From: Glycine soja
Taxonomy: Eukaryota; Streptophyta; Magnoliopsida; Fabales; Fabaceae
Assembly: GCF_004193775.1 (NCBI RefSeq)
Contig: NC_041019.1
Span: 12,572,204-12,636,203, forward strand
Direction: 5' to 3'
Length of the DNA stretch: 64,000 bases
The position numbers and the translations under genes are program-made. Numbering within the stretch: position 1 is the stretch's first letter; every line of letters begins with the position of its first letter. Under the pieces are notes generated by a model. It saw only the letters and a program-made list of their open reading frames with translations. It did not search any database and was not told the origin of the DNA. Below are positions 28,201 to 43,200 of the stretch, in pieces.

Positions 28201-31200
28201 TACATACTCGGCTTCACAAGTAGAAAGTGTCACAATGCCTTGCTTCTTAGAACTCCATGTAAAAACACAATCACCCATAAAAAATACAAATCCGGTAGTA
28301 CTTTTTCTATCATCAGCATCTCCGGCAAAATCACTATCACAAAATCCCACAAGCTTATAGTTATTGGAAGGAGAATAAAACAATCCAAAATCAATTGTAC
28401 CCTTCAAGTAACGAAGAATTCTTTTTGCAGCCTTTAGATGAGGAGAGGTAGGAGCCTCTGTAAAGTGACACACAACTCCCACCGCATATAGAATATCGGG
28501 CCTTGTATTGGTTAGATACCTTAAACTCCCCATAAGACTCTTGAAGACCGTGGATTCTACCTTCTCTCCTTCATCAAACTTTGATAACTTCAAGCCACCT
28601 TCCATAGGTGTGTTCAAGGGATTGCAATCAAGCATATTAAATTTCTTCAACACTTCTTTTGTGTAGCTTCCTTGTGAGACAAAGATACCATTCTCCGTTT
28701 GCTTCACTTCCATTCCCAAGTAATATGACATGAGTCCCATATCTGTCATATCAAATTCACGAGACATGGACTCCTTGAAGTCTTCAAACAAATTTGGGTT
28801 ATTGCCAGTAAAGATAAGGTCATCCACATAAAGACAAATAAATAAGACATCACCATTATTAAAATTTTTAACATAAAGAGCATACTCATTTTGACAATGA
28901 ACAAACCCATTGTCTTGGAAGTACTTGTCAATGCGAGTATTCCATGCCCTCGGTGCTTGCTTTAGACCATACAACGCCTTGTTCAATTTCAAGACTTTTC
29001 CTTCTTGACCTTCGATGACAAAACCCATTGGTTGTTCAACATAGACATCTTCTTCAAGATAGCCATTTAGAAATGCCGATTTTACATCAAGCTGAAAAAT
29101 TCTCCACTTCATTTGAGCTGCCAAGGAAATAAGAAGACGAATGGTCTCCATGCGGGCAACCGGTGCAAACACTTCATCATAATCAACTCCATATTGTTGC
29201 TTGTAGCCTTTAACTACAAGTCTTTCTTTGTGTCTCTCAACCTCTCCTTTTGCATTCTTCTTGATTTTGAACACCCATTTGACTCCAATTGCTTCATGAC
29301 CTTTAGGAAGGCTTGATAACTCCCAAGTGTTGTTCTTCTCAATGGCTTTGATTTCTTCTTCCATGGCTTGTCTCCAACTTTTGTCTTTCATTGCTTCATC
29401 AAAGTTTAAGGGTTCATTGTCTACAAAAAGACAAAACAAATCATTTATAACTTCAGTTTCATCATTAATTCTTGAATATTTCTCATTCTTCTTCGCCATT
29501 CACTTGAACTCCCTTCGAAAAATGATGAGGCTTCAGTGGTTGAAGGAGTTGGTGAAAGAGCTGGAGTTGAATCATTTGGAGTCAAGGCTTCTTCATCTAT
29601 TTCTTCAAAGTACGGGAGAAAATCATAAGTGTCTTCTTTCTCCTCCCAATTCCATGTGCCTTCTTCATAGAACTCGACATCTCGGCTCACAATTGTCTTT
29701 CCATTGTTTGGATTGTAGAATTTGTAGCCTTTTGAGCTTGCATCATAGCCAATGAACACATGTTTCTCACTCCGATCATCAAGCTTGAATCTTCCTTGGT
29801 CGGGTACATGAGCATATGCAATGGTCCCAAATACTCTCAAGTGATCAACTTTTGGCTTCACTCCACTCTATGCTTCTTGTGGTGTTTGATCTTTGACATT
29901 CTTTGTTGGGGAGCGATTGGACAAATAAACGGCACATGCAACAGCTTCGGCCCAAAATTCCTTTGGCATATTTTTAGCCTTCAACATACATCTAGTCATA
30001 TTAAGAATAGTTCTATTTTTTCTCTGCGCTACCCCATTTTGTTGTGGAGATCTAGGAACCGTTAGAGGGCGACGAATCCCATATTTTTCACAAAATTCAT
30101 TAAATTCTTTTTATGTGAATTTGCCACCTTTATCGGATCTTAGAGCTTTGATTACATAACCACTCTCCTTTTCCACAAGAGCTTTAAAATTTTTAAAAAC
30201 TACAAATGCCTCAGATTTTTGCTTTAGAAAATAAACCCAAGTCTCTCTACTATAATCATCAATAAAAAGTAAGAAATATTTATTGTTACCACATGAAGGA
30301 GGATTGATTGGGCCACACACATCGGTGTAAACAAGTTGGAGAGGCTCATTTGCTTTTGAATTAAATTCTTTTGGAAAACTCCTTGCATGCTTTCCAAGGA
30401 GACATGCTTCACACAATTGATTAGGATGGTTGATGTGAGGCATCCCTTTCACCATCTTCTCCTCTCCTAAGGATTTTAGTGCTCCAAAATTCAAGTGCCC
30501 AAATCTCATATGCCAACACCATGATTCATCTTTCATGCTAGCCTTCAAACATTTTGCTTCATTGGTTTTAATGTTCAAAGTGAACATTCTATTTCTTGAC
30601 ATAAACACCTTGGCAATCAAATTAGAATTTTGATCTCGAAGCCATAAACAACAATCTTTCATATGAATTTCATACCCCTTTTTCAACAAGTTGTCCCAAA
30701 CTCAAAATATTGCTTTTTAGTTTAGGAACATAGTAAACATCCGCGATTAATTTGTGAGCACCATCTTTTAAAGAAATTAAAATGGTACCTTTTCCTTGAA
30801 TTTTCACCTTGGAAGAATCTCCAAAAGAAACATTTCCTTTAACCTTCTCATCAAGTTCCACAAATTTCTCTTTGCATCCACACATGTGATTGCTTGCTCC
30901 ATTGTCAAGATACCATAAGCATTTGTCTTCCTTCTCACCATTATTAAGTGATAGTAGTAGTATTGGCTCTTCAACTTCTTTATCTTCTTTATTATCAACA
31001 AGATTGACCTTCTCTTCAACATTTGTTCTACACTCCCAAGAGTAATGGCCATATTTATGACAATTAAAACATTCAACATTAGATTTATCATACCTCCTTT
31101 CATATGCTTTTTCATAATTGTTTCTACCTCTTCCTCTTCCTCTTCCACGACTTCTAGTGGATTGATGACTCCTCTATTCATTATTGTCAAAATTATCATG

Positions 31201-34200
31201 ATCTCCACTTCCTCCTCTTCCTTGGCCATGACCACGTCCACGACCACGTCCTCTTCCACGTCCACGTGCTTTTTGACTACTTTCTCCTCCATTTTCTTTC
31301 AAAGAAGCTTTGGCTTTGAGGACTTGCTCCAATGGCTCATCATGTCTTCTATTGAACCTTTCTTCATAGGCTTGAAGAGAACCCATCAATTGGTCTACGG
31401 TCATTGAGTCTAAATCCTTAGAATCTTCAATAGCACAAACCACATAATCAAATTTAGCGATTAAGGAGCGAAAGATCTTTTCCACCACACGAACATCTTC
31501 CATATTTTCTCCATAACGCTTCATTTGGTTCACAATAGCCAATACCTTGTTGCCAAAATCTGAGATAGATTCGGATTCCTTCATATGCAATGATTCAAAC
31601 TCTCTATGTAGAGTTTGTAGGCACACCTTTTTTTACCTTATCAACACCTTCAAGGGAGGTTTTCAAAATCTCCCATGCTTCTTTGGATGTGGTTGCATTT
31701 GACACCAACTCGAACATAGCTTCATCCAAACCTTGATGAATGAAAGTAAGTGCTTGTTGATCCTTCTTCTTCGACTTCAACAAAGTCTCCTTCTCATTGG
31801 GTGACAAAATAGCCTCATTTTGAGGTTGGGTATAACCTTTCTCTACAATCTCCCATGTATCCTGAGAACCTAACAAGACTTTCATGCGACGACACCAATT
31901 ATCATAATTCTCTTTGGTAAGACGAGGGAATTGAAACATACTCAAGCCATTGCTTGCCATCTCTCAACTCACAAAGTGTTTCTCTCTCGACACTCTAGAA
32001 CTCAAGCTCTGATGCCACTTTGTTGGAAGAAGAAGAAGGTTTTATTTCATTTGCCACACAAAATATAAGAGTATGATCCCCTATTTATACTAGAATAGAG
32101 TGACCACTCACATAATTTGCTTATTCAAGAATACTGAATGCTCATATAATTGCTTATTCAAGACTTTGTAACTTACAACTTTACAACTTTCATCTTCCAC
32201 AATTTAAGGCTCATAAAACTTGTTATTATTATTTTTCTAATTAATATCTAACATTGTCAATATAGTGAATATCTTTGCCTAACTGAAACGATTCACTGAA
32301 GACACATAATTGTAGAAAGACTAGGAACCAAATTGTGTATTTGTCAGACTAAGGTGGTCTAGGCGCTAATAAGCATGATTTGGGGAGAAATTTGAGGCAT
32401 AAGTAATCGGTGGTGATATTTGGTACAATCCTTCAAACTCATGTTCTGCTCTAGCCATCCATTCAGTACACAAATATATATAATAAGAACATAATTATAA
32501 ACAAACAAAATTAAATAGTCAAGTGTGTGGGTGAGTTTCCAAATCAAAATTAAATTAAAATGACAACTAGAGGCAAATAAGATAGAATTTGGGACATGTT
32601 AGGAATGACTGTGTTTGTCCGATGCAATGAATTGGGATCCGAGAACCATCAGCAAGAGTATCAAAGAACATAGAGTTCAAAAAAGACAGACAATAGAAAT
32701 GAGTTTGGTTTCCACTCATATCATCAGTGGTACCAGAATCAAGGATCCAAGGTCAAAGAAAAAGAGAGAGGTCGGTGGGTACACTGTTTGATGTTGAAGA
32801 AGATCAGCTTACTCAACAATAATAACATCCCGAATCTGGGTAAAGGGAGGCAGCTTGGTGCCACATTGATTGGCTTTGACTGTTCACTTTTCTTGAAGTG
32901 ACATTCGACTTCAACATGACTATAGCAGTTGCGATAATTGCAACGAGAATAATATTATAGCCCGTACAACCTCCATTTCATACACCAAGATGAGAAGAGT
33001 GGGAGACAAGATTGGAGGAATTGTGAGAGGCCACAAAAAAGTGAGCCAAACAAGCTGGGTAAGGTCGTTGGAGGGAGAGGAACATAACTATTGGAAAAAA
33101 TCCAAGACCTACATATAAGGCTAGGATAGATTATATAAGCGAAAGATAATCCTCACCCTATGAATTAGTTTTTAAGATTGAGTTAGACCAAAATTCACAA
33201 AGCTTTGTGTTTAATTATTTTCTGCAAAGATATGATGGAAATAGGTTTTCGGTTGCTAGAGTTTGGAATGCACTAGAGTTACGTGAGCTGTGTGTAGTCC
33301 ACCCGATTTTTTGTGAGTCATTGGGTTACCGATTTTAATTAATAACCAATCGAGTCAGCCAAGCCATATTGGGATTCTTACATATCAGATCAAAGTACCC
33401 ACTTGGATCGACCATATAACTTGTGCTTGGGTTAAGCGGTTTGACCGATCAGTCTGAATCAGGTTTGGTAACACTGATTTGGGATCCTAGTTAAGTCCGT
33501 TCAACCTTAGGTTATTTTTATTGTCACTCTTATTAATGATTTTTCCCATTGTACCTGGGTATTTTTAATGATAGATTGTTGTAATGTTTCTCCAAATTTC
33601 AAGGTTTCTTAAACGACATTCACAATCATTTTGGTTCTTTAATTAAAATTTTATGTGTTAATCATGCTTGCAAGTATGTCTTTTTGAGATTCAGTGTTTT
33701 CTAACCTCACGAGGAATTCTTCATGAAATGTCATGCATCAACACATGACAACAAAATGATGTTGTCGAATAGGAAAACTGTCACTTGGTTGAAATGACTT
33801 ATACCCTCTTTCTTCACTACAATGTTTCTCTTTGCTACTTGGTGTGCATTTCTTACAAGATGCTATCTGATAAACCACCGCATGCCTTCATCTATTTTGA
33901 AAATTAGGTTCCTTACTCCATTTTGTATCCACAAGAGGCTTTATACGTTGTCTTTCTCCATGTCTTTGGTTTCACTTGTTTTGTCCATCATCTCACTCTC
34001 GACAAAGACAAACTTTCTACCAAGTTTGTCATGTGTCTCTTCCTTGGCTACTCTTGCCTTAGAAAAGGTTATCATTGTTTCTGTCCTTAACATCAATAGT
34101 ATATTGTCTCTATTGATGTTACCTGCTTCTTTGAGACCACTCCTTTCTTTACTTGTTCCATCGATGGAGACAAACCTCTAGTTGTTCTTCTCATTGTTCT

Positions 34201-37200
34201 GCCCATTATTTATGCCTCAACCGTTGTGTTTGCTTCACCCCTTATACCTACCTACCACAAACGAACAAAACTTCAAATAGAGATCCCATCTATTGATCTT
34301 ACAACATCATCCCCTTCTCCAATGTTGTCTATCCTTAACCTTCCCATTTCCTTTCAAAAAGGTATTTAGTCTCTCACAATCTTTTGGAGTACAAGTGTGA
34401 GGTGAAGTCCCACATTGTGTAAAAATGAGAAGATTGAGCACCATATAAATGAAGGCACGACCTATAAACCTGAGTCTTAAGGTTTTAGGTTAAAGTGTAG
34501 AACTTATCAGATTCGATCACTTATATTGTTGCTTATGTCCCATTGGTGTCAATCTTCCCGGTGCTTAGCTCCCTCAATTTCCCAACAATTGGTATCAAAT
34601 CCGATAGTTCAATTTGGTGACCAGCTTGAACAAGTATGATGGGACTTAGGAGTGGATCTATGACATGGGAATCTCTTGTATTGAAAGTCTTCTAGGTGGG
34701 TGAGTTCATGCACACATGATAGGTCCAGGTGACGTGTCATGTGGGTGGAGTGGTGGTGCAAGTATCTAGAGCATGTGGACATTAATGGTCATCGTGAAAT
34801 AGTTATGAATGATAATGGCTTCCACTCGATAGGAAGACTACCATGTCGAAGAGACTCACATTTGAGGGTCATATTGTTGGAGTACAAGTGTGAGACTTCA
34901 TTTTACATCGTGTAGGAATGGTAAGATTGAGCACCATATAAGTGGAGGCAAGACCCATAAACCTAAGCGTTAAGGTTTTGGGTTAAAGTGTGACGTTAGG
35001 TTCACTTATATATATGATTATTCATGACTCATTGGTATAAATCTCCCCGATATTTACCTCCCTGATTTCACAACACAGTTCTAGCCCATTATATGATTTT
35101 CCTCTTAATTATGCTTATTTATTTTCCTCTTATTTATCCTTCATCTCTTCTTTCGATCTTGTATCTATTCCTTAGTGTATAGGTGAAGCTATGGCTGATC
35201 TGAACTAGCAGTTGACAATGTTGGAGTAAATAGTTGCATTACATGTCAATGATGTACACTTGCAAACTTGTCCCCTGACCTCCCTACAAGGCTATCATGG
35301 GTTGTCATTGAGATTATATGATGAAGATCAACTTAGAAGACAACATTGATCGTGTTAAGACTTGATAGCTAAAGGCTACACTTAGATTTTTTTGTCTCAA
35401 CTATGAAGATACCTTTGCCCTATGGCCAAAATCACCTTTGCTCATCTTTTTCTTGCATAGTGAGTTACAAGTAGAGGTTTATATGTATAAGCCACTAAGT
35501 TTTAAAATTTTAAGTGACTTTCGCCTGGTTTTCCAATTTTGTCATTCTCTATATAGATTGAAGTAGTCCCCTAGTGCATTGTTATGGCGTTTTTGCTCTG
35601 CCTTGCTTCAGTTTGGCATGACTTGGTGTGTGGATGATCACTTAGTGTTTTCCCTTCACTCTCTGCCTGAACTTTGCATTTACCTAGCTTTCTATGTTGA
35701 TGACATTATCCTTATTAGTGATGACTCAAATGGTATTCGCCACTTCAAATCTCATGTCAAGAGTCAGTTTTAGACAACAAAAACTTTGGTCCGCTCAAAT
35801 AATTCTTCGACGTTACAACAACACCAAGAACAATAAAGTTTCTCACTAGGTGAGGTCAGCTACATGGATCACACAAGACCATTTTGCACAGTTAAAAATC
35901 AAAGTTTCTAAAATATTTTAAATAATGTCATTTCTTGTCTCCCTCTTCTTCTTTTCGTCGGGCTAAACATCATACAATCTAAGTCTTCTAACTGGTGCCT
36001 CTTGTGGCCTTCATTTTATATGCCCAAACCATCTAAATCAATTTTTTCTCACATTTTTCTCAATGGGTGCTACACCAATCTTCTCACACATAAAGCCATT
36101 TTGTATTCTACCCTTCCATTTTTCCCTTATCCTATTCTTTTAAAGCCCAACATTCTCTATCATATAGTATAGTTGGATGTATAGTTGTATGATAAAACTT
36201 GCCTTTGAGTTTGGTAGGTACTTTGTGATCACATACTCCATTTAATCCATCCCACACTTTTTTCTCCAAAGTCTTTCATAACACTTTTCTAGGTACATGG
36301 TCAAAAGCTTTTTTCGAGTCAACAAAAATCATGAGTCTTTTTCGCTAACTACTTATATACTTTTCCATCAACTTTCCTAAAAGATATATGGCTTATATTG
36401 CAGACCTCCTTGGCATAAAACCGATTCTCTACAATCCTTGCTCCTACTCTTAATCTATTCTCAATCACCTTTATATATAGCTTCATAGTGTGACTTATAA
36501 GTTTTATACATGTGTAGCTGACACAATTTGGGATATCTCCTTTGTTCTTAAAAATTAGGACCAAAGTACCTTTCCTTGACTCATCTGGCATCTTCTTAGA
36601 TCTTAGAATCTCATTGAAAAACTTAGTGAGCCAAATGAAACCTTGTTCTCCCATGCACTTCCAAACTTCAATAGGGATATCATTTGAATCAACAATTGTA
36701 CCCTTTTCCATCCTTTTAAGGGTTTGTTTAATCTCTAATTTGAATTCTACGATAATAATCCAAATTCTCATCTGCATTGCCACTTCCCAATGAAAATATG
36801 CTTTGGGTATTTTGACTGAGGCTGATAGGCTTAATTGTCGCCCTGGTCAACACTCTATGGATCCCAATGTGACTAGGTTAAGGAAAGCCACTAAAAGACA
36901 AGGGAAGATATCATCATTTGTTTGGTAGACTTAATTGCCTCAGTATCACTAGACCTATAATCACATTTGTGATTAGTGTGATAAGTCAGTTTCGAAATGC
37001 CCCTTGCGATAGTCATTGGGATGCTGTGATTAATATGTGTTCTTCGAAGCATCAAGAATGCACCAAGTCACAGATTACCATATGAAGACAAAGACAATGC
37101 TAAAGTTGTATGTTGATTTTGATGCTAATTAGGCAAAATCACCAGTATATGGGAGGTTCACTTTTGGATATTGTGTTCATATTGAAGGAAATCTGATCTC

Positions 37201-40200
37201 ATGGAGGAGCCAAAAGCAGAACATAGTTGTTGGATCTAGTGCCAAAGATGAGTATGTGCTACAGCAGCAGCTGCATTGAAGATTACATGGTTTAGGCAAC
37301 TCCTCCAACAACTAAAATTCGAAGACACACAAAATATTGGACAAATATGTGACATTCAAGTTGCTCTCCCCATTTAATTAATTCCAGTTTTTCATGAGTG
37401 GACTAAACACCTAAAGATTTTCTGTCACTTTTTGAGAGACAAAGTGACACACATGTTCACTAAATCTCTTAGAGTGTGTTTGGATGGAGAAATTTAAAAT
37501 TCTGAGAAATTTAAAATTCTAAGAATTTCAAATACTTCAACTGAAATTCTTTTATTTTCAAAATTTTGTGTTTGGATAAAAAAAATTAAAATTATGAGGA
37601 TGAAAAAAATGAATGAAAAAAAAAGAAAAGATATGGTTGATGTGCTAGTTATACGTGTTCCTCTATGTTCACACCCGATCGATATTTTAAGAGCTTAGAC
37701 GGTGTTTCTTGAAGAAGACTATAAGAAGAGAATTTCAATTTCTTACTTTTTAGAAGGAAATTGAAATTCCAGATTTTTAGTTGTTTAAAAATCTGTTTTA
37801 AAATTCCAAAATTTTAAATTCTTCATAAAAAGCATCCAAACAATGAATTCTAAATTACAGAAATTCAAATTATCTGATAAATTACTTTCCTCAGTTAAAA
37901 TTTTCTATCCAAACACACTCTTAAGAACTTTCATTATGTTGACAACATTAGTAACAATATATGGCATATGCTCCAGCATGAGGGGGTGCAAAAGATTATT
38001 TGATCTTAGGTAAATAGGGAATTATGGGTATATTTATAATGTTTCTTTTTATTGTATTCTTATTGATTATAAATAAAAGGATCACATGTGTGGTCTTACA
38101 CATTCAGTAATCATTCTTACAAATTAATAGAACTGCATAGAAGCTAAATATCTATCTGGAGTCTTACAATGAAGTTTATGTGGCAGGATGAGACATATGA
38201 AAGGAATAATATTTCATACTTTTCTCAGTTTTGGAATGAATTTATAAATTCTATGAGAGAGGAAGACCTCATCAGTGACAGGTCTAAACTGCTGCATTCC
38301 TGCCTGACACTTCTTGCATTATTAGATGCCTGGATTTCAAGCTTCTGATTATATCTCTTCACTACTGATTTTCCAGGGATAGAGATTTTCTTTTAATTCC
38401 ATACAGTTCCACTCATGTTTCTGTCATTCAGTGGCCTCCATTCTTGCTTGCAAGTAAGGTGTGTTATATGACTGGTTCCCAATGGCAAAATGTTTATCAT
38501 AATTGAATGGACGATTCTTTTTCTTCCTTTCTAAATCGCTTCAATGTGATAGATTCCTATAGCTGTCGACATGGCAAAAGATTATACGAAGAAGACCGAT
38601 GATGATTTATATAAAAAGATTAGGAGTGATGGATATATGTTTTCAGCAGTTATTGAATGCTATGAGACTCTCAAGGACATCATACTGAAGCTTCTGCTAG
38701 ATGAAGATGATAGGCTGTAAGAGAGAAAAACTTGTATAGCCTCTGTTTACCCGTTTAATTTTCTTATTGGAATCCTCATGAGTATTGGGTTTCTTCCATG
38801 TACGAGATAGGGCTGTAAGTAGCATATGTGCTAAAGTAGAACGGTCCATACGAGAAGAAACATTTGTCAAGGAATTCAAGATGAGTGGCTTGCCTTCACT
38901 CATTGACAAGTTTGGGGAATTCGTAACCGAACTGGTAGGTTTTTTCCATCATGCTTCCTATTTTATCAGAGTATATTTCAGTTACTTCTTGTATGACTTA
39001 TTGTCTTACAAATATCATATCATTTTCCCCCACTGACAGCAATCTGAAGATGGCAAACGACAATCCAAGATAGTCAATGTCCTGCAAGATATTGTAGAAA
39101 TTATCACACAGGATGTTATGGTCGATGGCCATTTGTATGTTTGAAACACTGAATGGAACTTTGGTTTATGATTTTTTTTAAGATTTAAATACAATTTTGT
39201 TTCTCTTATTTTGCAGAATTATATTCGTGATTTTGATATCTCTATTTTAAAATAGAAACATTTGGTCTCCTATTTTATAAATTTCACAATTTAGTCTAAT
39301 CCTTAATTTTACCTATATTTTATTTTTATCTAATTAAATCTTAGACCTAACAGTCTTTTCAGGTGTCATATGTAAGGAGACGTTGCAGATTTTATTCCAG
39401 TCTTTTCTAAAACAGGGACATTTGGTGTCCTATTCTAGAAAATCTTTAATTTTGGTCCAATTCTCATTTTTTTAGGTTTTATTTTTTTTATTATGATGCC
39501 ATTAAACCCTAGCCTTAACATATTCATTTAATGTAATACACAAATATAGAAAAAATTGAAATTTTGATCAAAATTATTAATTTTTTAAAATAAGAATCAA
39601 ATGTCTTTATTTTCAAGTAGGGAAACCAAAAAGGTGGATTTTGAAAAATAAGATTAAAATTGTACTTTACATGGGGGAGGGTAGCATATTCATTTAATGT
39701 ATTAAATAAAAGAAATAAGTATAGGAAAAATTAATGATTTGACCAAAATTAGGAATTTTGTAAAGTAGAGAGACCAAATGTCTTTATTTTTATATTTGGG
39801 GCTACAATTGAGGATCCAAAATTGAGAAATAGGAGACCAAAATTATATTTAAATCTTTTTAAAATCTATAATAAGTACTACTTTACAATATTGGCTTGGT
39901 TCTTCGTTCTCCAGGTTTCCGCAAACACTTCAAGAATATCATGTAGACAGAAGGCAGAGGTTTGTCAACATTGACACCTCTTTTACAGGCAATGAATCGG
40001 TGATGGGGAAGGTTGCCCTGAGAATTATACTCGAGTGAACACATTAGTCATTTTGAATGTGCTGTGGGTAACGAGTTTCTGTTTCTTCTGTGTAGGTTAT
40101 TAGGCTTCATTTGCTTTTAACAGTTAAGGATTCAGCCATAAATGTACCCCAAAATCTAGAAGCCCGTCGTCGTATTACATTCTTTGCAAACTCCTTATTT

Positions 40201-43200
40201 ATGAACATGCCAAAGGCTCCCAAAGTTCGGAACATGTTGTCCGTCAGGTTAGTCATTGCGATAGACTAATATATTGAAAGGAAGGAAAAACTAGAATGAG
40301 TATTTAATAATGTAAAGGACAACTCATATGACTCATGACCTCAAGCAAGAGTCATTTGAGCTTGACAAACACATTGGTCTACTCTATCTTATGTTGAAAC
40401 TTGAAATTGGAAGAATGAGGGCAACAAGAATCAAACTCATGACCACGGTAAAAAAAAAAACTCTTATACCATGTCAAGGGACAACTTCCATAAACAAGGT
40501 CTCCTAGACCATTTTTCTAATCAGTTCAGAAGAAAAGAATGATTAAGATACTAAGCAGATTTGTTTCTTCATTATTATTTCTGTTTGTTGTTGGTAATTA
40601 ATTAACAATTGCCACCTCATTTACTGTGTGGTTGCATTCACGTATCTATTAATTGTTGACTTTTCCAAATATATGGATAATTGCTTACTTTTGTTGAGAG
40701 AGGGTTATAGGGAAAAGTTAGCGTGTAAAGCTAAACACATGTTCTGTTATATTTTGATTGATTTGGCATGAAATAAGGCATAATAATTAGTATCTACCCT
40801 AAATATCAGTATTTGATCATTCTAATGTAAGCAACATTAATACTACTTCACTATACATTCTAATTATTAATGCTAATTTTCTCACATAAATGTTAATATC
40901 CTAACAATTTGCCGTCATGCTACCATGATATGTAACTTACCTAAGTTTTGCTTCAGTATTCTGACACCTTATTACAAACAAGATGTTCTATATTCTGATG
41001 CGGATCTCAATAGTGAAAATGAAGATGGAATATCACTTTTATTCTACCTAACCAAGATGTATCCTGGTGAGTATTTTATATGCTTATAACTGACATTTCT
41101 CCCCCTCTTTACATGTGGACTCATGTACTGTTAGGCATTATTTTACTGTAGATGAATGGGCCAATTTCCATGAACGACTAAAAAGTGAAGGTCTTGAAAA
41201 AGATACGGACGAGTTAATTTGTCAGTGGGCATCTTACAGAGGACAGACACTCTATCGAACAGGTCTTGATTTTTTTGAACAGTATTTTTTTGCTAGATTT
41301 GAATACCTGTTCCAATTTAAATGTTATTTTTCAACCTTTTGTTCTTGCTAGTGAGAGGAATGATGTACTATTGGCAAGCTTTGATCCTTCAGTGCTTCAT
41401 CGAATCTGCGGGGGACATTGGTTATTTCTCTATTTACATACTATGTTCAAGTTCAAATTCTAAGATATGGCATAAGCCTTTCGTATGTGAATGAACTATA
41501 CATCGTTTTTCTTGCAGCTCTCACTGAAGGCTATTCCGACAAAAATAAGAACCTTTACGAAGATGCACAAGCTATGGCCGATTTAAAGTTCACCTATGTT
41601 ATATCTTCTCAATTGTATGGTTCTCTGAAATCGTCGAAATATGCTAGAGACAGAAACTGCTATCATAACATTCTGAGTCTGATGTTAAAGTGGGTCAATA
41701 TATCCATTTTCTGAACTTTATAAGTTCCTTGTATTTTGTAAAATAACAATGGAATTGACAATGGAAAAATGGAACATTCCATGCAGGCATTCATCCCTTC
41801 GTGTTGCTTACATAGATGAAACAGAAGAGACAAAGGATGGAAAATCTCATAAAGTTTATTCCTCTGTTCTTGTCAAGGGAGGGATCAGATTCGATGAGGT
41901 ATGGATAGAAGCTCGTTTGATATTTTATAGTGACACCTCTTGTGGTTTCATCAAAATTCTTTCTGTATCCCACTTTTGTTATCCCAAAACTAATTCTCTA
42001 ATTGTTTGAAAAACATTATACCGACATCCCATAAATATTACACTAATCCCTTAATTGCTTGACAAACATTACACGTGTACCATAGTAAGGAAGATGCCCA
42101 CTAGTTAGAACCCCAGCAAGACACTTTGAGCTTCAGTGGACCCAAAAAAAAGACCATGATAAAAAATTTAATAATAACAATAGAAAGAAATGCTAGCAAC
42201 ACTTTCTCCCACACACTTTGAAACACATCCTTTTTTATTTGTTGAAATTTCTTGAAAATTATAAAAAATTGAGTCTCACAATGACACTTTATATATCATG
42301 ATTTTATAATTTTCTATACATTTCAATCATAATAATATCTTTGTTAGGATGAGTGTATTGCTAGTACTCCGAACATTAATCAGTAATTAAAATATCATTT
42401 AAAATTATTAATTGAAAGTTATGGATTCTATTAATTTCTACGTAGTTGTGGAATACAAGGTGGGTTTTTGTATTAAGAGTGACCTTGTTAGGTTGGGCTA
42501 CTTATTGTTAGGTTTAGTCCCTACCTACGGCTAATAGTTATAAATTTATCACCTCATTAAGCAATTTTATGATGAACCAAAACTCTTTAGAAGGTAACCA
42601 TAATCACTCTCAACTCACACTCTTGTTTTTTTCCTCAATAGAGGGGCTAAAATACAATTGAATTCATGCAAAAAATTATCTCTCTCAGTTATATATTATT
42701 AACTTAACATGCTATAATCTGTATTTATACATATAAGATGAGTTTGTGTTAAAATTATAATAGTGAACATGACAAGAACAAGACAAAGATACAAGTTACA
42801 GAACAATTTTTTATCTTGCATATTCTTTGACAAGTAGTAATGGACAACTCAAGTAAAATAGTATAAAATTTATTAAAATACTTAATATTAATTATCTTAA
42901 TATAATTTGTCAAATTTAATGTGTTTACTGAAATAAAAGTGAGACAGATTAGAATTAAAAAAAATATGGTGCTTCCTTTTCAAAATGATTATGTTGTTTA
43001 GTTATTGTTGTTTTTGTTACTAAGAGATAGAAATACGGGTATATGTATCTTTTTAATATTTTGTACCCGAGACAAAAAGTTGTCATCATTTTTCAAGTAA
43101 CAAAAATTTGAGAATTTTTCATCTCTTCATCTACTTGATTTATGTTGTCTCTTGATTCTTTTTCAAATCAAACATGAAACAAAAATATTTATCTTGTCCA

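Larger units (their letters stand above)
27638..32253 (-). mobile_element. Ty1/copia retrotransposon C, nearly full-length, - strand
   Basis: 4,616 bp, with two 233-bp LTRs (27638-27870 and 32021-32253) that differ at 5 positions, all transitions (about 98% identical), implying a fairly recent insertion. LTRs run TGTTGG to ATCTAACA. Flanks are TTGTT and TTGTC, an approximate 5-bp duplication. The primer site (- strand TGGCATCAGAGC, beside the right LTR) and purine tract (AAGGGAGGA, beside the left LTR) are both present. Gag, zinc knuckle, protease, integrase, RT and RNase H can all be followed from right to left, but stops and frameshifts disable the polyprotein. Confidence 0.93.

Noticed and set aside
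30804..31407. Low-complexity frames (Glu/Val-rich on the - strand, Ser/Thr-rich on the + strand)
   Set aside because: Out-of-frame readings of the Arg-Gly-rich gag region of copia C.
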